A stretch of DNA of 64,000 nucleotides from Pseudomonas sp. R76 (GTDB taxonomy: Bacteria > Pseudomonadota > Gammaproteobacteria > Pseudomonadales > Pseudomonadaceae). The stretch covers positions 4,898,001-4,962,000 of the forward strand of contig NZ_CP019428.1 of NCBI RefSeq assembly GCF_009834565.1. The letters run 5' to 3'. A program made the position numbers and the translations under genes. The stretch's first letter is position 1. Each line of letters starts with the position of its first letter. A model generated the notes under the pieces. That model did no database searches, was not told the origin of the DNA, and saw only the letters and a list, made by a program, of their open reading frames with translations. Of this stretch, positions 9,660-18,907 are shown piece after piece.

Positions 9660-9829
9660 GCTGACTGAACGGCTCCAAACGAACCGTTAGTGGCCTCTGT
9701 GTAAAGTTTGCAAAGTTTATACCCGTGACGCCGGGCGCACAATGCAGCAGACCACAAGCAAAATCAAAGGTTTGCGTTAACTCGGGTCGATTTACGCAAA
9801 TTGTTTGACACCACTCCCCCAGAAACAAC

Positions 9830-9860
9830 AAACCCGGCCAGGGCCGGGTTTGTGACGGAG
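9830..9860 (-). terminator. Intrinsic terminator of the AI-2E family gene
   Basis: Hairpin CCCGGCC/GGCCGGG flanked by AAA/TTT at 9830-9851. On the minus strand it is followed by TTTGTTGTTT. It lies right after the stop codon of the permease gene at 9864. Confidence 0.8.
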
Positions 9861-9863
9861 CGG

Positions 9864-10937
9864 TTACAAGTCGGGGTCTTCAACCCCGGTATACACATCC
9901 GAATCCTTGTACAGATCGTGCACATGGCGCACCAGCACCATGATCACCGCCGCTACCGGCAGGGCCAGCAGGATGCCCGTAAAACCAAACAGCTCGCCGC
10001 CTGCCAGGATCGCAAAGATTACCGCGACCGGGTGCAGACCAATCCGGTCTCCCACCAGCAACGGCGTCAGCACCATGCCTTCCAGGGCCTGGCCAACCAT
10101 AAACACCGCAACAATTCCCAGCATCGGGTACAGATCGCCACCGAACTGGAACAGCCCGGCGACCAGTGCGGCACCAATCCCGATCACGAAGCCCATGTAC
10201 GGCACGATTGCGGCCAGACCGGCGATCAAACCGATCAACAGGCCCAGTTCCAGGCCGATAGCCATCAGGCCGGCCGCGTAGATGATCCCCAGCGCCAACA
10301 TCACCAGCAGCTGACCGCGAACAAACGCGCCGAGCACCTCATGGCACTCTTCCGCCAGGGAGACGATGCGCTCCTCACTGTTACGCGGCAGCAGGCTACG
10401 GATCTTGGCCATCATGATGTCCCAGTCACGCAGCAGGTAGAACGCCACCACCGGGATCAGCACCAGATTGGTCAACCAGCCGATCAGCGCCAGGCTGGAG
10501 GCCGTGGCCTGGCTGAGCACAACACCGACGATATCGGTGGTTTGCCCCATATGCTCACTGATGGCCGCCTTGACCTTGTCGAACTTCCAGAAACCGTCCG
10601 CCAGCCCCAACTTGGCCTGGGCCCACGGCATTGCCGTGTGCTGCAACCAGTCAAGCATCTGCGGCGCCAGCTCATACAAGCGAACCAACTGCTTGGCGAG
10701 CATCGGCACCAACACCAGCACCAGCGCGGTGATGATCAACGTGAACAGCGCAAACACCGCCACCACGCCCAGGGTGCGCGACAGGCCAGCTTTCTCCAGG
10801 CGATCCACCACGGGATCGAACAGATAGGCCAGCAGTAACGCAACCAGGAACGGCGTGAGGATCGAATGCAGCAAGAACACAAAAACGCACAGCAGGACAA
10901 TCCCGCCAAGCCACACCCAACGACGCGTATCCGCCAT
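9864..10937 (-). CDS. AI-2E family transporter (PerM/YdiK-like permease)
   Basis: A 357-residue inner-membrane protein with about eight hydrophobic segments, the PF01594 topology: an N-terminal pair (WVWLGGIVLLCVFVFLL, PFLVALLLAYLFDPVVDRLE), a cytoplasmic/periplasmic middle, then VPYMGFVIGIGAALVAGL and a C-terminal pair. The PxxGxxxGxxxA pattern near residue 260 is characteristic. The start at 10937 has GGAGAGG just upstream; an ATG at 10949 has no ribosome site. Members include quorum-signal exporters and Na+/H+ antiporters, so the substrate is unknown. Confidence 0.85.
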   Translation of the reverse strand: MADTRRWVWLGGIVLLCVFVFLLHSILTPFLVALLLAYLFDPVVDRLEKAGLSRTLGVVAVFALFTLIITALVLVLVPMLAKQLVRLYELAPQMLDWLQHTAMPWAQAKLGLADGFWKFDKVKAAISEHMGQTTDIVGVVLSQATASSLALIGWLTNLVLIPVVAFYLLRDWDIMMAKIRSLLPRNSEERIVSLAEECHEVLGAFVRGQLLVMLALGIIYAAGLMAIGLELGLLIGLIAGLAAIVPYMGFVIGIGAALVAGLFQFGGDLYPMLGIVAVFMVGQALEGMVLTPLLVGDRIGLHPVAVIFAILAGGELFGFTGILLALPVAAVIMVLVRHVHDLYKDSDVYTGVEDPDL

Positions 10938-10979
10938 AAACCTCTCCATTATTTGCTTCTATCTATATAGGAAGAACTT

Positions 10980-12020
10980 TTACCAACGAAAACGCAGTTG
11001 CGCCTGCGGCTCAGGTGCAGCGGCCGGCTGCGTACCGTCCACCACTGGCTGCTGGACAGGTGCTTCACCTGCCGGCACTTCCTGCAACTTGGCCAGGCTC
11101 AACTGGGTACGCAACTGATCGGCACTGCCGTTGACGCGATACACAATGCGGTTGCCATCCACAAGCTGCGGCTGGCCACCAAACGGTTCGAGCAAATGAC
11201 CCAGCGCGGCATAGCGCTCCAGGGTCATGCCCTGCACTTCAAGCAATTGCTCGCTGCTCACGCCCGGCTTGACGGCGAAGCGTGGCGCCAGCTTTTGGCT
11301 GACGGCCAGCAACACGGCATCGGCCACGGCGGCGGTGTCGGCACCTTGGGCAGTGCCCTGCTCACTTTTGTCGCCCAACCACAGGCGCCATTTTGCCTGC
11401 CATTGATTCCCTTCCTGGCGCGCGTGTACGGCGAGCAACGCGTCGGCGCCGTAGCGCTCGGAGGCCGCGCGCAGTGGCGTGGCGTCGGCACTTTCGAGAT
11501 TCGGTGCAGTGGCGACAACTTGCTCATCCAGGTCGCCCAGCGGCAAGCGCAATGGCAAGCCACGGTGTTGCGCCGCGCGGCGCAGGGCACCGGCAATCGC
11601 CTGACCATCACCGACCAGGCTGCTGCCTTCGGTGGAGTCGTTCAGCCACCAGCCGAGAATCGACGGCCGATTGCTGCCCCAGATCGACAGGCCCGCGTCA
11701 CGCAGGGCGCGATCGGTGCTGACCGGGTCGAAGTCCACTTGCAGGCTTTCCGGCGGGCCGGCGTCGTAGCCGTACTGGCTGATGATTTGCTGCGGGTCTT
11801 TGCGAATCGCCGCCAGGCCCGGGCCGTCGGCGGCCTTGGCGTCGTCGGTAAGGCGAATCACCAGGGTTTGCACCGCGCGCTGGGTGGCCTGGTCGCGCTC
11901 CTGGGGCGACTGGCTGCTGACCGGTTCAAGCACTTGATAGAGGCCATTGAGGGTTTCGGCATGACTCGCCAGGCTGACCAACGACAAGCAGCCTACAAAG
12001 AAGAATTTACACAGACGCAT
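10980..12020 (-). CDS. DUF2066 domain-containing exported protein
   Basis: A 346-residue protein with a Sec signal peptide (MRLCKFFFVGCLSLVSLASHA), so it is probably periplasmic. It matches the DUF2066 family commonly found between the AI-2E permease and purM in Pseudomonas; visible family features are the N-terminal LYQVLEPVSSQ segment and ILGWWLNDS. The function is unknown. The C-terminal 40 residues are Pro/Ala/Gln-rich and probably disordered. The upstream extension of the frame (to 12110) is rejected because the signal peptide begins at 12020. Confidence 0.8.
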   Translation of the reverse strand: MRLCKFFFVGCLSLVSLASHAETLNGLYQVLEPVSSQSPQERDQATQRAVQTLVIRLTDDAKAADGPGLAAIRKDPQQIISQYGYDAGPPESLQVDFDPVSTDRALRDAGLSIWGSNRPSILGWWLNDSTEGSSLVGDGQAIAGALRRAAQHRGLPLRLPLGDLDEQVVATAPNLESADATPLRAASERYGADALLAVHARQEGNQWQAKWRLWLGDKSEQGTAQGADTAAVADAVLLAVSQKLAPRFAVKPGVSSEQLLEVQGMTLERYAALGHLLEPFGGQPQLVDGNRIVYRVNGSADQLRTQLSLAKLQEVPAGEAPVQQPVVDGTQPAAAPEPQAQLRFRW

Positions 12021-12374
12021 GAAAGATTCCCGAACGACAAATTTAGCGGCTGGAACAGACCGCGTGAACTCGGCTTGGCATGGCTGTGACCACAGCAGCC
12101 AGTAAAACATTCACGGGTCTCGGCAAGTTTTTGTACTGTCATAACGATAGCGGGTTAAAGGCTATACCTTAATACGCACCAAGGCAGAGCCGATTAGCAT
12201 TTTTTTAACCGGCTTTTTTAACCTATATAGCCCTGCCCGTCGGCCCGAGGATGGCCGCTGCCTCTCAAGCCTGATAAAATCGCGCGCCTTCGCAGACCGT
12301 CAACGGCTGGGCCTTTTATCCAAAGCGCCTGCCGCTCGGTCGTTACCCAGAAATCCCCCCTAAAGGCCTGGATC
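12021..12374. other. Divergent intergenic region, DUF2066 gene / purM
   Basis: A 354-base gap holding both promoters. It contains an AT-richer stretch near 12160-12230 (including TTTTTTTAACC and GGCTTTTTTAACC, two related T-run blocks) and no open frame or recognised RNA. I could not assign a specific operator; Pseudomonas lacks a classical enteric PurR. Confidence 0.5.
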
Positions 12375-13433
12375 ATGAGCAAGCAACCCTCCCTGAGCTA
12401 CAAGGACGCCGGTGTAGACATCGACGCCGGTGAAGCATTGGTCGAACGCATCAAGAGCGTCGCCAAGCGCACTGCGCGCCCCGAAGTCATGGGCGGCCTG
12501 GGCGGTTTTGGCGCCCTCTGCGAAATCCCGGCCGGCTACAAACAGCCTGTGCTGGTTTCCGGCACCGACGGCGTGGGCACCAAGCTGCGCCTGGCCTTGA
12601 ACCTGAACAAGCACGACAGCATCGGCATCGACCTGGTTGCCATGTGCGTCAATGACCTGGTGGTGTGCGGTGCCGAGCCGCTGTTCTTCCTCGACTACTA
12701 CGCCACCGGCAAGCTCAACGTCGAGACCGCGACCCAAGTCGTGACCGGCATTGGCGCCGGCTGCGAACTGTCGGGTTGCTCCCTGGTCGGCGGCGAAACC
12801 GCTGAAATGCCAGGCATGTACGAAGGCGAAGACTACGACCTGGCCGGCTTCTGCGTCGGTGTTGTCGAAAAATCCGAAATCATCGACGGCTCCAAAGTCG
12901 CTGCCGGTGACGCCCTGCTCGCCCTGCCATCGTCCGGCCCGCACTCCAACGGTTACTCGCTGATCCGCAAGATCATCGAAGTGTCCGGCGCCGACATCGA
13001 GAACACCCAGCTCGACGGCAAGCCGCTGACCGACCTGCTGATGGCCCCGACGCGCATCTACGTCAAGCCACTGCTCAAGCTGATCAAAGACACCGGCGCC
13101 GTCAAAGCCATGGCCCACATCACTGGCGGCGGCCTGCTGGACAACATCCCGCGCGTGCTGCCTAAAGGCGCCCAGGCGATTGTCGACGTGGCCAGCTGGA
13201 CTCGCCCTGCCGTGTTCGATTGGCTGCAAGAGAAAGGCAACGTCAACGAGACCGAAATGCACCGCGTGCTGAACTGCGGCGTGGGCATGGTCATCTGCGT
13301 GGCGCAAGAGCACGTTGAAACTGCGCTGAACGTACTGCGTGAAGCCGGCGAGCAGCCTTGGGTCATCGGCCAGATCGCCACCGCTCCAGAAGGCGCGGCT
13401 CAGGTTGAACTGAAGAACCTCAAGGCTCACTGA
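12375..13433 (+). CDS. purM: Phosphoribosylformylglycinamidine cyclo-ligase PurM (AIR synthetase)
   Basis: 352 residues. Closes the imidazole ring of AIR from FGAM with ATP in de novo purine synthesis. The N-terminal [19 protein letters not shown] and the [12 protein letters not shown] nucleotide-binding motif are diagnostic, followed by [11 protein letters not shown] and [12 protein letters not shown]. The ATG at 12375 follows an AAAGGCC site. Its stop codon TGA shares a base with the purN start (TGATG), so purM and purN are coupled. Confidence 0.97.
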   Translation: MSKQPSLSYKDAGVDIDAGEALVERIKSVAKRTARPEVMGGLGGFGALCEIPAGYKQPVLVSGTDGVGTKLRLALNLNKHDSIGIDLVAMCVNDLVVCGAEPLFFLDYYATGKLNVETATQVVTGIGAGCELSGCSLVGGETAEMPGMYEGEDYDLAGFCVGVVEKSEIIDGSKVAAGDALLALPSSGPHSNGYSLIRKIIEVSGADIENTQLDGKPLTDLLMAPTRIYVKPLLKLIKDTGAVKAMAHITGGGLLDNIPRVLPKGAQAIVDVASWTRPAVFDWLQEKGNVNETEMHRVLNCGVGMVICVAQEHVETALNVLREAGEQPWVIGQIATAPEGAAQVELKNLKAH

Positions 13434-14083
13434 TGCCTCAGACCTGTGATGTCGTGGTGCTGCTCTCCGGCACCGGCAGTAACTTGCAGGCCCTGATCGA
13501 CAGCACGCGTACCGGCGACAGCCCGGTGCGCATCGCTGCGGTGATCTCCAACCGCAGCGACGCCTACGGCCTGCAACGCGCCAGGGACGCAGGTATCGAT
13601 ACCCGCTCCCTGGATCACAAGGCTTTCGAGGGCCGCGAGGCCTTCGATAGCGCCTTGATCGAACTGATCGACGCCTTCAACCCAAAACTCGTGGTCCTTG
13701 CCGGTTTCATGCGCATTCTCAGCGCTGATTTTGTTCGGCATTACCAAGGGCGCCTGCTCAATATCCACCCTTCCCTGCTGCCAAAATACAAAGGGTTACA
13801 TACGCACCAACGCGCCCTCGAGGCCGGCGACACAGAGCACGGCTGCAGTGTGCACTTCGTCACCGAGGAACTCGATGGCGGGCCTCTGGTCGTACAGGCA
13901 GTAGTTCCGGTAGAGTCTGCGGACTCAGCGCAGACGCTTGCGCAACGGGTTCATACCCAGGAACACAAGATTTACCCGCTGGCTGTTCGCTGGTTTGCCG
14001 AGGGGCGATTGATTCTTGGTGAACAGGGTGCATTATTGGACGGTCAGTTACTCGCGGCCAGCGGCCACTTGATTCGAACCTAG
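13433..14083 (+). CDS. purN: Phosphoribosylglycinamide formyltransferase PurN
   Basis: 216 residues. Transfers formyl from 10-formyl-THF to GAR, the third step of purine synthesis. The N-terminal VVLLSGTGSNLQALID binds the phosphate. Asn and His of the active site lie in INIHPSLLPKYKG (seen as LLNIHPSLLPKYKG), and the catalytic Asp is in VTEELDGGP. Coupled to purM by the TGATG overlap. The DUF3108 gene begins 8 bases after the stop and is likely co-transcribed. Confidence 0.97.
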   Translation: MPQTCDVVVLLSGTGSNLQALIDSTRTGDSPVRIAAVISNRSDAYGLQRARDAGIDTRSLDHKAFEGREAFDSALIELIDAFNPKLVVLAGFMRILSADFVRHYQGRLLNIHPSLLPKYKGLHTHQRALEAGDTEHGCSVHFVTEELDGGPLVVQAVVPVESADSAQTLAQRVHTQEHKIYPLAVRWFAEGRLILGEQGALLDGQLLAASGHLIRT

Positions 14084-14091
14084 GAGATTTT

Positions 14092-14805
14092 ATGCGTCGC
14101 GCCTTGCTCTTCGCTTTTGCGCTGTTCGCCTTGCCAGCCGTGCAAGCAGCAGACCTTCACCCTTTCTCCGCCAGCTACACCGCCGACTGGAAACAGTTGC
14201 CCATGAGTGGTTCGGCCGAGCGCAGCCTGACCAAGAATGACAATGGCTCCTGGACCTTGAATTTCAAGGCTTCCATGATGATCGCCAGCCTCACCGAAAC
14301 CAGCGTGATCAGTTTCGACAAGGACGCCCTGCAACCGAAAAGCTACACCTTCGAGCGCGGCGGCCTGGGCAAGGCGAAGAAGATCAACCTCGATTTCGAC
14401 CATGCGACCAACAAGGTCACCGGCTTCGAAAACAAGGACCCGGTCAACGTTACCCTTGAAAGCGGCATGCTCGACAAGTCGACTTACCAGCTTGCCCTGC
14501 AGCGCGACGTCGCCGCCGGCAAGAAAAGCATGAGCTACCGCGTAGTCGAAGGCACCGACGTCGACACCTACGATTTCCGCGTGATCGGCCCGGAAAAGGT
14601 CCAGACCAAAGCCGGCACCATTGACGCGATCAAGGTTGAGCGCGTGCGCGACCCGTCGCAGAGCAAGCGCATCACCCAGATGTGGTTTGCCAAGGACTGG
14701 GGCGGCATCCTGGTTGCCCTGCGCCAGGTAGAAACCGACGGCAAGGAATACAACATCATGCTGCTGGACGGCACCGTTGACGGCAAGGCGGTCAAAGGTA
14801 GCTGA
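14092..14805 (+). CDS. DUF3108 domain-containing periplasmic protein
   Basis: A 237-residue exported protein with a signal peptide (MRRALLFAFALFALPAVQAA) and a beta-rich body typical of DUF3108: FSASYTADWKQLPMSGSAER near the N-terminus, then YTFERGG and VERVRDPSQSKRITQMWFAKDW. The family is probably periplasmic and lipocalin/LolA-like in shape, with no proven role. It follows purN after 8 bases with an AGGAG site overlapping the purN end, and is followed by an intrinsic terminator. Confidence 0.85.
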   Translation: MRRALLFAFALFALPAVQAADLHPFSASYTADWKQLPMSGSAERSLTKNDNGSWTLNFKASMMIASLTETSVISFDKDALQPKSYTFERGGLGKAKKINLDFDHATNKVTGFENKDPVNVTLESGMLDKSTYQLALQRDVAAGKKSMSYRVVEGTDVDTYDFRVIGPEKVQTKAGTIDAIKVERVRDPSQSKRITQMWFAKDWGGILVALRQVETDGKEYNIMLLDGTVDGKAVKGS

Positions 14806-14826
14806 CAGGCTGATGGGCACAAAAGG

Positions 14827-14853
14827 AGCCTCGCTGAATGCGGGGCTTTTTTT
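14827..14853 (+). terminator. Intrinsic terminator after the purMN-DUF3108 unit
   Basis: Stem AGCCTCGC/GCGGGGCT (one G-T pair) at 14827-14847, then seven T residues. Confidence 0.85.
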
Positions 14854-14879
14854 CGCCTGCTGTTTTTGATGTGAAGCCC

Positions 14880-14977
14880 CTGGCGCCTTCGCGAGCAAGC
14901 CCGCTCCCACACTTGACCGAGTTCCAACATGAGTATGCGGTCGAATGTGGGAGCGGGCTTGCTCGCGAAGGCGCCAG
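14880..14977. repeat. REPIN with perfect 32-base arms
   Basis: Inverted repeat of the GGGAGCGGGCTTGCTCGCGA family. The arms at 14880-14911 and 14946-14977 are exactly complementary over 32 bases, and the loop is 34 bases. It is the most perfect copy in the window, suggesting recent formation. Confidence 0.95.
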
Positions 14978-15198
14978 CAGGGTCAACACAAGGTAAATGC
15001 CCTCCTCCAACATGAAACTTTTGTCATAAAACTCAGCACCCTGCGACGCAATGTCGCGGTTTACGTGGCCTGCAGCAATGTTGCGTTTTGCGCAATGAAT
15101 TGTTGCGTGCAAAACCAGTTTACTTAGCAAGCTAACAAAACATATAAAAGAGGCCTGCGACGACTTGCCGCAGATCAACCAGAGATTGGAGCAAGCAG
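14978..15198. other. AT-rich intergenic stretch before the 62-residue gene
   Basis: Low-GC DNA compared with its surroundings, with no open frame of note. It presumably carries the promoter of the small gene at 15199; an AGAGATTGGAGCAA ribosome site lies just before that ATG. Confidence 0.45.
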
Positions 15199-15387
15199 AT
15201 GACTGTAAAAGTAACTGAACGCGACGATGCACACATGTCTCACGAAGCACTGGGCCATGGGATTCACATCTGGGATGTCCATCAACAAGACCAACTGGTC
15301 GGCATGTTTCACGACGAGAGCGAAGCCCACAATTATAAAAACGAGCTCGAATCTCTAGAGATGAAACGCCAGGCACAAAGCTCCTGA
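15199..15387 (+). CDS. Small conserved-looking protein of unknown function (62 aa)
   Basis: Starts MTVKVTERDDAHMSHEAL and continues HGIHIWDVHQQDQLVGMF. It is a soluble, acidic and His-rich polypeptide without a signal peptide or membrane segment. The middle reads like a short beta-hairpin (IWDVHQQDQLVGMFHDESEA) followed by a helix. A good ribosome site, its own AT-rich upstream region and an intrinsic terminator 50 bases downstream support it as a real monocistronic gene. I do not recognise a family. Confidence 0.7.
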   Translation: MTVKVTERDDAHMSHEALGHGIHIWDVHQQDQLVGMFHDESEAHNYKNELESLEMKRQAQSS

Positions 15388-15438
15388 AACTCTGATATCG
15401 CGTAGACGCCCGGCCCCACGCAGCCGGGCCGCCTACAC

Positions 15439-15467
15439 AAAAAACCCGCCCATTGAGCGGGTTTTTT
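15439..15467 (+). terminator. Intrinsic terminator after the 62-aa gene
   Basis: AACCCGC and GCGGGTT arms around CCATTGA, with an A-run on one side and TTTTTT on the other, so it can work in both directions. Confidence 0.85.
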
Positions 15468-15704
15468 GCGTTTCATCAGCAGCGATTGTCCTCTGCATTT
15501 GCGCCCTCGTAGCAAAGAAGACACATCTTACAAAGCACCCGTCCGCGTACTACAAGCCATTCCCAGCCCCCTGAACTAGCCTGTTCCAGACGCTTCCAGG
15601 CCATGTCTGCGCGTCTGATTGATCACATTATTCGTACGTAGTCACGCCTTCCACCTCGCCCGAAGAACCGTTTATGCAAAAAGCGTAACAACAAATAGAC
15701 ATTT

Positions 15705-15723
15705 GGTAATAGTTCTCGATACC
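15705..15723 (+). promoter_or_regulatory. Candidate Fur box ahead of the siderophore locus
   Basis: GGTAATAGTTCTCGATACC matches 11 of 19 positions of the GATAATGATAATCATTATC consensus and lies 47 bases before the synthetase start. Position and function fit iron repression by Fur; the match is moderate. The rest of the 15468-15704 gap shows nothing I can name. Confidence 0.45.
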
Positions 15724-15769
15724 ATTCGCGCGCCTTCCACCCAGGACCACGGATAAGGAATTCGACTTG

Positions 15770-17695
15770 ATGCATGGACACAACAGCACGCCGGAAAAAT
15801 CACTGCTTGAGCGCTGGGGTGAAGCACTTGCCACTCCGCAATTTGTGGCCAATCACATCCCCCTTGATTCACTGATCAACACCCTGGCGCCCGCCGCCGA
15901 GCGCAGTTTCCAACGCCTGATCCAGGCACTGTTTCGTGAAGGCCTGCTGAACCCCAACACGCGCACCTATGACGAACGCGGCCACTGCTGGCTGGCGCTG
16001 CCTGACCACACCCGCCTGCGCTTCGATCACTTGCGCCCCGGCCGTATGGCCAGTTGGGACCTGCGTGGCCAGGTCATGCTGGTGCGTGATGGCCAGCCCG
16101 AGCAGAAGATTCAATTCCCATCGCAACTGCTGACCTTGCTTAACAGCAGCCTCGAATCATCGGCCGACCTTGAGGTGCTGAGCCGCCTCAACACCGAAAT
16201 CGATGACAGCTTCGTCAACGACACGCTTTGCCTGGCCTTTCACGAGCAGTGGACGCTCAAGCTGCACGCGGCCATGGACCCGGCCCACCAGCACAATCTG
16301 CTGAGCCATCTCAAGCACGATGCAAGCGTGACCAACGCCACGTCCGTCCTTGAACAATGGGGCACGCTGGGCCACCCATGGCACCCCAACTACAAAACCA
16401 AGCTGGGCTTGGCCACCGACCAGGTGATCGACTTTTCACCGGAGTTCGAAGCACGCATCCCGGTATTGCTTTGCGCGCTGCATCGCCAATACGCGCATGT
16501 CGAAGTATTGGCCGATACCGCGGATTACTGGCAGTGGTGGCAACAGCACTTTCCACAGGCCGCCCGGCAATTGACTGCAACGCTTGCAGCACAGGGTCTT
16601 GAGGCGGGTGACTACCTGCCGCTGCCAGCGCACCCTTGGCAGGCCCGTCAGGAATTACCCCAACTGTTCGCCAACGAAATCGGTGACAAGCTGCTGGTGC
16701 TGACCGATATCGTCGCATTTACCGCCCACCCGACCATGTCGTTCAGGACTGTCCTGCCTGAAGGCAGTTGCGACGCGCCGATGGTCAAACTCCCGGTCTC
16801 ACTGCGCTTGACCAGTGTGCAGCGCACGGTTTCGCCGCGCTCGGCGCGCATGGGCCCGCGGATCAGCCACTTGCTGCTGACGATCCTTGAGCGCGAGCCT
16901 GCCATTGCGCAGATCCTCAGCATCGTCCCCGAGCGGATCGGCGTGCACTTCAAGCCTCAACCGGCCAACGATGAACACGCCCGCCACTTGGCGGTTCTCT
17001 ACCGCGACAATCCCCAGAGCCTGCTCCAACCGGGCGAAATGGCGGTGCCCGTCGGCAGTCTGTTTGCAATCGACCAGCACGGTCAGCCGCTGCTGAGGCA
17101 ATGGGTGCGCCTGAGCAAAGGCCAGGACGACGCCGATGCCATGCTGGCGTTCTTTCGCGACTATGCCGCGATCGCCGTTCCGGCACTGTTGGGCATGTAC
17201 CTGCGCTATGGCGTTGCCTTCGAGGCCCACCAGCAGAACTCCTTCATGGTCATGGCCGCAGACGGGCAACTGAGCCGCCTGTTATTGCGTGACTTCGGTG
17301 ATATCCGCATCGACCGCAAAACCTTGCACGCCCACGGCCTGGACATCGAACTGCACGACCCCAGGATGACCCTGTACGACGACGCGGGCTTTGTACGTGA
17401 CAAGCTGCTGCACACGGTATTCATGTGCCACCTGGGCGAACTGGTATTGCTCAGTGCCCGCCACTTCGACATCCCCCAGGCGTTGCTTTGGGATGAACTG
17501 TCGGCCCAGGTCAGCCAGTGTTTCGACGACTTGCGCACCCAGGTCGAACCCCAGCGTTGGGCAACCGAGCGCGAAGCGCTGCTGGAGCAGGACTGGCCCG
17601 CCAAGTCGTTCATGCGCATGCGCCTGCTGGAAAGCCATGCCGATATCGTCGGGCGCCTGCCCAACCCGCTGAGTGCCGCCGCCGATGGCAGCTAA
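15770..17695 (+). CDS. NRPS-independent siderophore (NIS) synthetase, IucA/IucC family
   Basis: A 641-residue cytoplasmic ligase that adenylates a carboxylate (usually citrate) and condenses it with an amine or alcohol to build a siderophore. Family motifs seen: LPAHPWQ, TAHPTMSFRTV, KLPVSLRLTSVQRTVSPR and FEAHQQNSFMV. The C-terminal FhuF-like part contains GELVLL and ends KSFMRMRLLESHAD. Length is at the upper end for the family. The ATG at 15770 has AAGGA 10 bases upstream. The next gene (MFS) starts inside its last codons. It is the only NIS synthetase visible, and no hydroxylase, acetylase or decarboxylase gene is present beside it. Confidence 0.9.
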   Translation: MHGHNSTPEKSLLERWGEALATPQFVANHIPLDSLINTLAPAAERSFQRLIQALFREGLLNPNTRTYDERGHCWLALPDHTRLRFDHLRPGRMASWDLRGQVMLVRDGQPEQKIQFPSQLLTLLNSSLESSADLEVLSRLNTEIDDSFVNDTLCLAFHEQWTLKLHAAMDPAHQHNLLSHLKHDASVTNATSVLEQWGTLGHPWHPNYKTKLGLATDQVIDFSPEFEARIPVLLCALHRQYAHVEVLADTADYWQWWQQHFPQAARQLTATLAAQGLEAGDYLPLPAHPWQARQELPQLFANEIGDKLLVLTDIVAFTAHPTMSFRTVLPEGSCDAPMVKLPVSLRLTSVQRTVSPRSARMGPRISHLLLTILEREPAIAQILSIVPERIGVHFKPQPANDEHARHLAVLYRDNPQSLLQPGEMAVPVGSLFAIDQHGQPLLRQWVRLSKGQDDADAMLAFFRDYAAIAVPALLGMYLRYGVAFEAHQQNSFMVMAADGQLSRLLLRDFGDIRIDRKTLHAHGLDIELHDPRMTLYDDAGFVRDKLLHTVFMCHLGELVLLSARHFDIPQALLWDELSAQVSQCFDDLRTQVEPQRWATEREALLEQDWPAKSFMRMRLLESHADIVGRLPNPLSAAADGS

Positions 17696-18896
17696 CCCCA
17701 CCGCGCTGCGGCTGCTGGTGGTGATTCAACTGGTGTCGATGGGGGCCATGGAAATGAGCGGCCCCTTCTGGCCGTTGCAGATCCAGAAGTTGCTTGGCGT
17801 GGCCAACGCCCAGTACACCGGCCTGCTGTCTTCGCTGGTGTACGCCGGGCCGATGATGGCAGCGATGATCCTGACGCCAATGTGGGGGCGCCTGGGCGAC
17901 CGTACCGGTCACAAGCCGATGATTATTCGCGCGCTGCTGGCGTTGGCGGTATGCCAGGCGCTGGCCGCTGTCACCTTCGATCCGTGGCTGCTGGTGGTGA
18001 TCCGAGTGGCGCAAGGTGCGCTGGCCGGCTTTATCGCGGCGGCCCAAGCCTATGCGCTGGCCTGCTGTGGTGATGGCGGGCGCGGACATATTCTGGCTCG
18101 GCTGCAATCGGCAACCGCCGTGGGGTCACTGGCGGGGCCGGTGTTGGGCGGCTGGCTGATGGATGTCTCGGGCTTCGCCCTGCTGTGCTACAGCGCCACC
18201 GCCGTGTGCCTGGGCTGCGCAGTGCTCAGTGTGTTCCTGCCCAGCGATGCACCGCGCTCGCGGCCAACCCGCACCTGCGCGCCTGCCGCACTGCCCAAAG
18301 GCTGGCTTGGCGCAATGCTGGGGATCATCGTATTGATTCAGGCCGCCAAGATGATGCCCCAGCCGTTTTACGCCTTGTACGTCGCCGATGTGCTACAGGC
18401 ACCCGCCTGGTTGATCGGCGCCAGCTATGCCGCCAGCGCACTCACGCTGGCACTGTCCGCGCCGCTTTGGGGCCGGCTGTTTGACCGACATCAACCGGCT
18501 CACACGCTGCGCATCATCGAATGGGTCACGTGGGCCTGCGCCTTGACGCTTGCGTTCACGGCGATGGCCAACGAATGGCTGGGCTTCCTTGCCAGCCGGT
18601 TGCTGTGGGGCGTGTGGCAAGGCGCTTTGCTGCCCGTCGCCTACACGTTGATCGCCAATACCGTTGCGCCCAGCCAGCAGGGTTTTGCCCTCGGCATGGG
18701 CAACAGCGCCGCAAAAGCCGGCGCGCTGTGCGGCGCCTTGATGGGCGGTATCGGCATGGCAATGGTGGGCCTGGCGCACAGCTTCTGGCTGGTGGCACTC
18801 ACGTATGCCTTGGCCGCCGTGGGTATCCGCGCCATCCGTTCGTTCACCCGAACACCCGAGACATCCGGTTTTTCTGTCAATACTTCTAATAACTGA
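17685..18896 (+). CDS. MFS transporter, probable siderophore exporter
   Basis: A 403-residue major facilitator protein with about 12 hydrophobic segments. The loop 2-3 motif appears as MWGRLGDRTGHKPMII. A second half begins near residue 210 (GWLGAMLGIIVLIQAAKMM). The ATG at 17685 overlaps the end of the synthetase by 11 bases, so the two are coupled. Sitting between a NIS synthetase and a TonB-dependent receptor, it most likely exports the finished siderophore across the inner membrane; import or drug export cannot be excluded from sequence alone. Confidence 0.85.
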   Translation: MAANPTALRLLVVIQLVSMGAMEMSGPFWPLQIQKLLGVANAQYTGLLSSLVYAGPMMAAMILTPMWGRLGDRTGHKPMIIRALLALAVCQALAAVTFDPWLLVVIRVAQGALAGFIAAAQAYALACCGDGGRGHILARLQSATAVGSLAGPVLGGWLMDVSGFALLCYSATAVCLGCAVLSVFLPSDAPRSRPTRTCAPAALPKGWLGAMLGIIVLIQAAKMMPQPFYALYVADVLQAPAWLIGASYAASALTLALSAPLWGRLFDRHQPAHTLRIIEWVTWACALTLAFTAMANEWLGFLASRLLWGVWQGALLPVAYTLIANTVAPSQQGFALGMGNSAAKAGALCGALMGGIGMAMVGLAHSFWLVALTYALAAVGIRAIRSFTRTPETSGFSVNTSNN

Positions 18897-18907
18897 AAGG
18901 CAAGGTC

